Virus record (IMG/VR): IMGVR_UViG_3300042691_026149
Coordinates: 1-22,619 of that record
Length of the DNA stretch: 22,619 nucleotides
Strand: one strand, 5' to 3'
Source of the DNA: a virus
The notes beneath the pieces were generated by a model. That model did not search any database, had not been told where the DNA came from, and was given only the letters and a program-made list of their open reading frames with translations. How positions within the stretch are numbered: the stretch's first letter is position 1; every line of letters begins with the position of its first letter. Position numbers and translations under genes: made by a program. Positions 22,433 through 22,619 of the stretch are shown piece after piece.

Positions 22433-22619
22433 TACGCAATCCTGTATCGAATGACGACGATGCCAGAGCCGCCGTTGCCCGCAATAGCCCATACACCGCT
22501 GCTTGAAACGCCAGAGCCTCCACCGCCGCCGGTGTTTGCTGTTCCACTACCACCAGAAGCACTACCGCCTCCACCAGAACCACCAGTGCCTTGAGTGCTA
22601 CCAGCAATACCAGAGCCAC
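22432..22619 (-). CDS. Glycine-rich tail protein, C-terminus only (runs off right edge)
   Basis: The frame is open from the window edge (first full codon at 22617) to the TAA at 22434-22432, about 61 residues with no start in the window. It is strongly Gly/Ser-rich (GTGGSGGGGSASGGSG) and ends GNGGSGIVVIRYRIA. The Gly-rich coil followed by a GIVVIRY strand is a common C-terminal end of aquatic phage tail-fibre or receptor-binding proteins. The stop overlaps the next start as TAATG. Confidence 0.75.
   Translation of the reverse strand, partial: GSGIAGSTQGTGGSGGGGSASGGSGTANTGGGGGSGVSSSGVWAIAGNGGSGIVVIRYRIA

Noticed and set aside
1-22619. CRISPR array, insertion sequence or integrase/attachment site
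   Set aside because: No regularly spaced short repeats, no transposase or recombinase gene and no terminal inverted repeats were seen. The only direct repeats found are coding repeats within virion genes.

Overview
The window is a stretch of a tailed double-stranded DNA bacteriophage genome. No host housekeeping gene is visible. It holds phage replication genes, a lysis cassette, tail and tail-fibre genes, and a run of very large, low-complexity genes of the kind that encode internal virion (DNA-ejection) proteins in short-tailed phages. Genes are tightly packed, mostly with ATGA or TAATG overlaps. Base composition is fairly GC-rich (about 60% in lines counted by hand) and drops to about 50% in the tail-fibre gene. 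The protein types resemble those of aquatic podovirus-like phages, and the GC content would suit a freshwater proteobacterial host such as a Burkholderiales member. The host is inference only. No integrase, terminase, portal or major capsid gene lies in the window.

Layout. (1) Positions 1-2132, minus strand: an incomplete archaeo-eukaryotic-type primase at the left edge, a 151-bp gap holding a striking branched inverted-repeat structure (possible structured RNA), then three conserved phage proteins of unknown function, one a possible single-strand DNA-binding protein. (2) Positions 2133-2215: a divergent promoter region with a 10-bp palindrome. (3) Positions 2216-4338, plus strand: an SNF2-like helicase translationally coupled to a PD-(D/E)XK nuclease of the RecB/Cas4 type. 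These are the only two plus-strand genes. (4) Positions 4335-14721, minus strand: five large proteins rich in Ala, Gln, Gly and Pro, the likely internal virion/ejection proteins. (5) Positions 14830-17725, minus strand: two small beta-rich virion proteins and a P22 gp10-like tail nozzle/stabilisation protein. (6) Positions 17729-18380, minus strand: two tiny basic proteins and a zinc-ribbon protein. (7) Positions 18405-20776, minus strand: a lysis cassette with an M15 peptidase, an EF-hand/two-helix membrane protein, two further membrane proteins, an Rz spanin with an Rz1 lipoprotein embedded out of frame, and a second lipoprotein. (8) Positions 20773-22619, minus strand: a small protein, a tail-fibre-like protein, a small cyanophage-like structural protein, and the C-terminus of a glycine-rich tail protein running off the right edge.

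How it works together: the left end would prime, unwind and process DNA. The long minus-strand unit would be a late transcript running from right to left through host recognition, lysis, tail and ejection proteins, ending exactly where the plus-strand helicase-nuclease unit ends (stop codons overlap at 4335-4338). The points most worth a second look are the 126-nt branched structure between the primase and its upstream neighbour, the EF-hand membrane protein in the lysis cassette, the embedded Rz1, and a 53-bp exact direct repeat flanking an AT-richer cassette inside a low-complexity virion gene.
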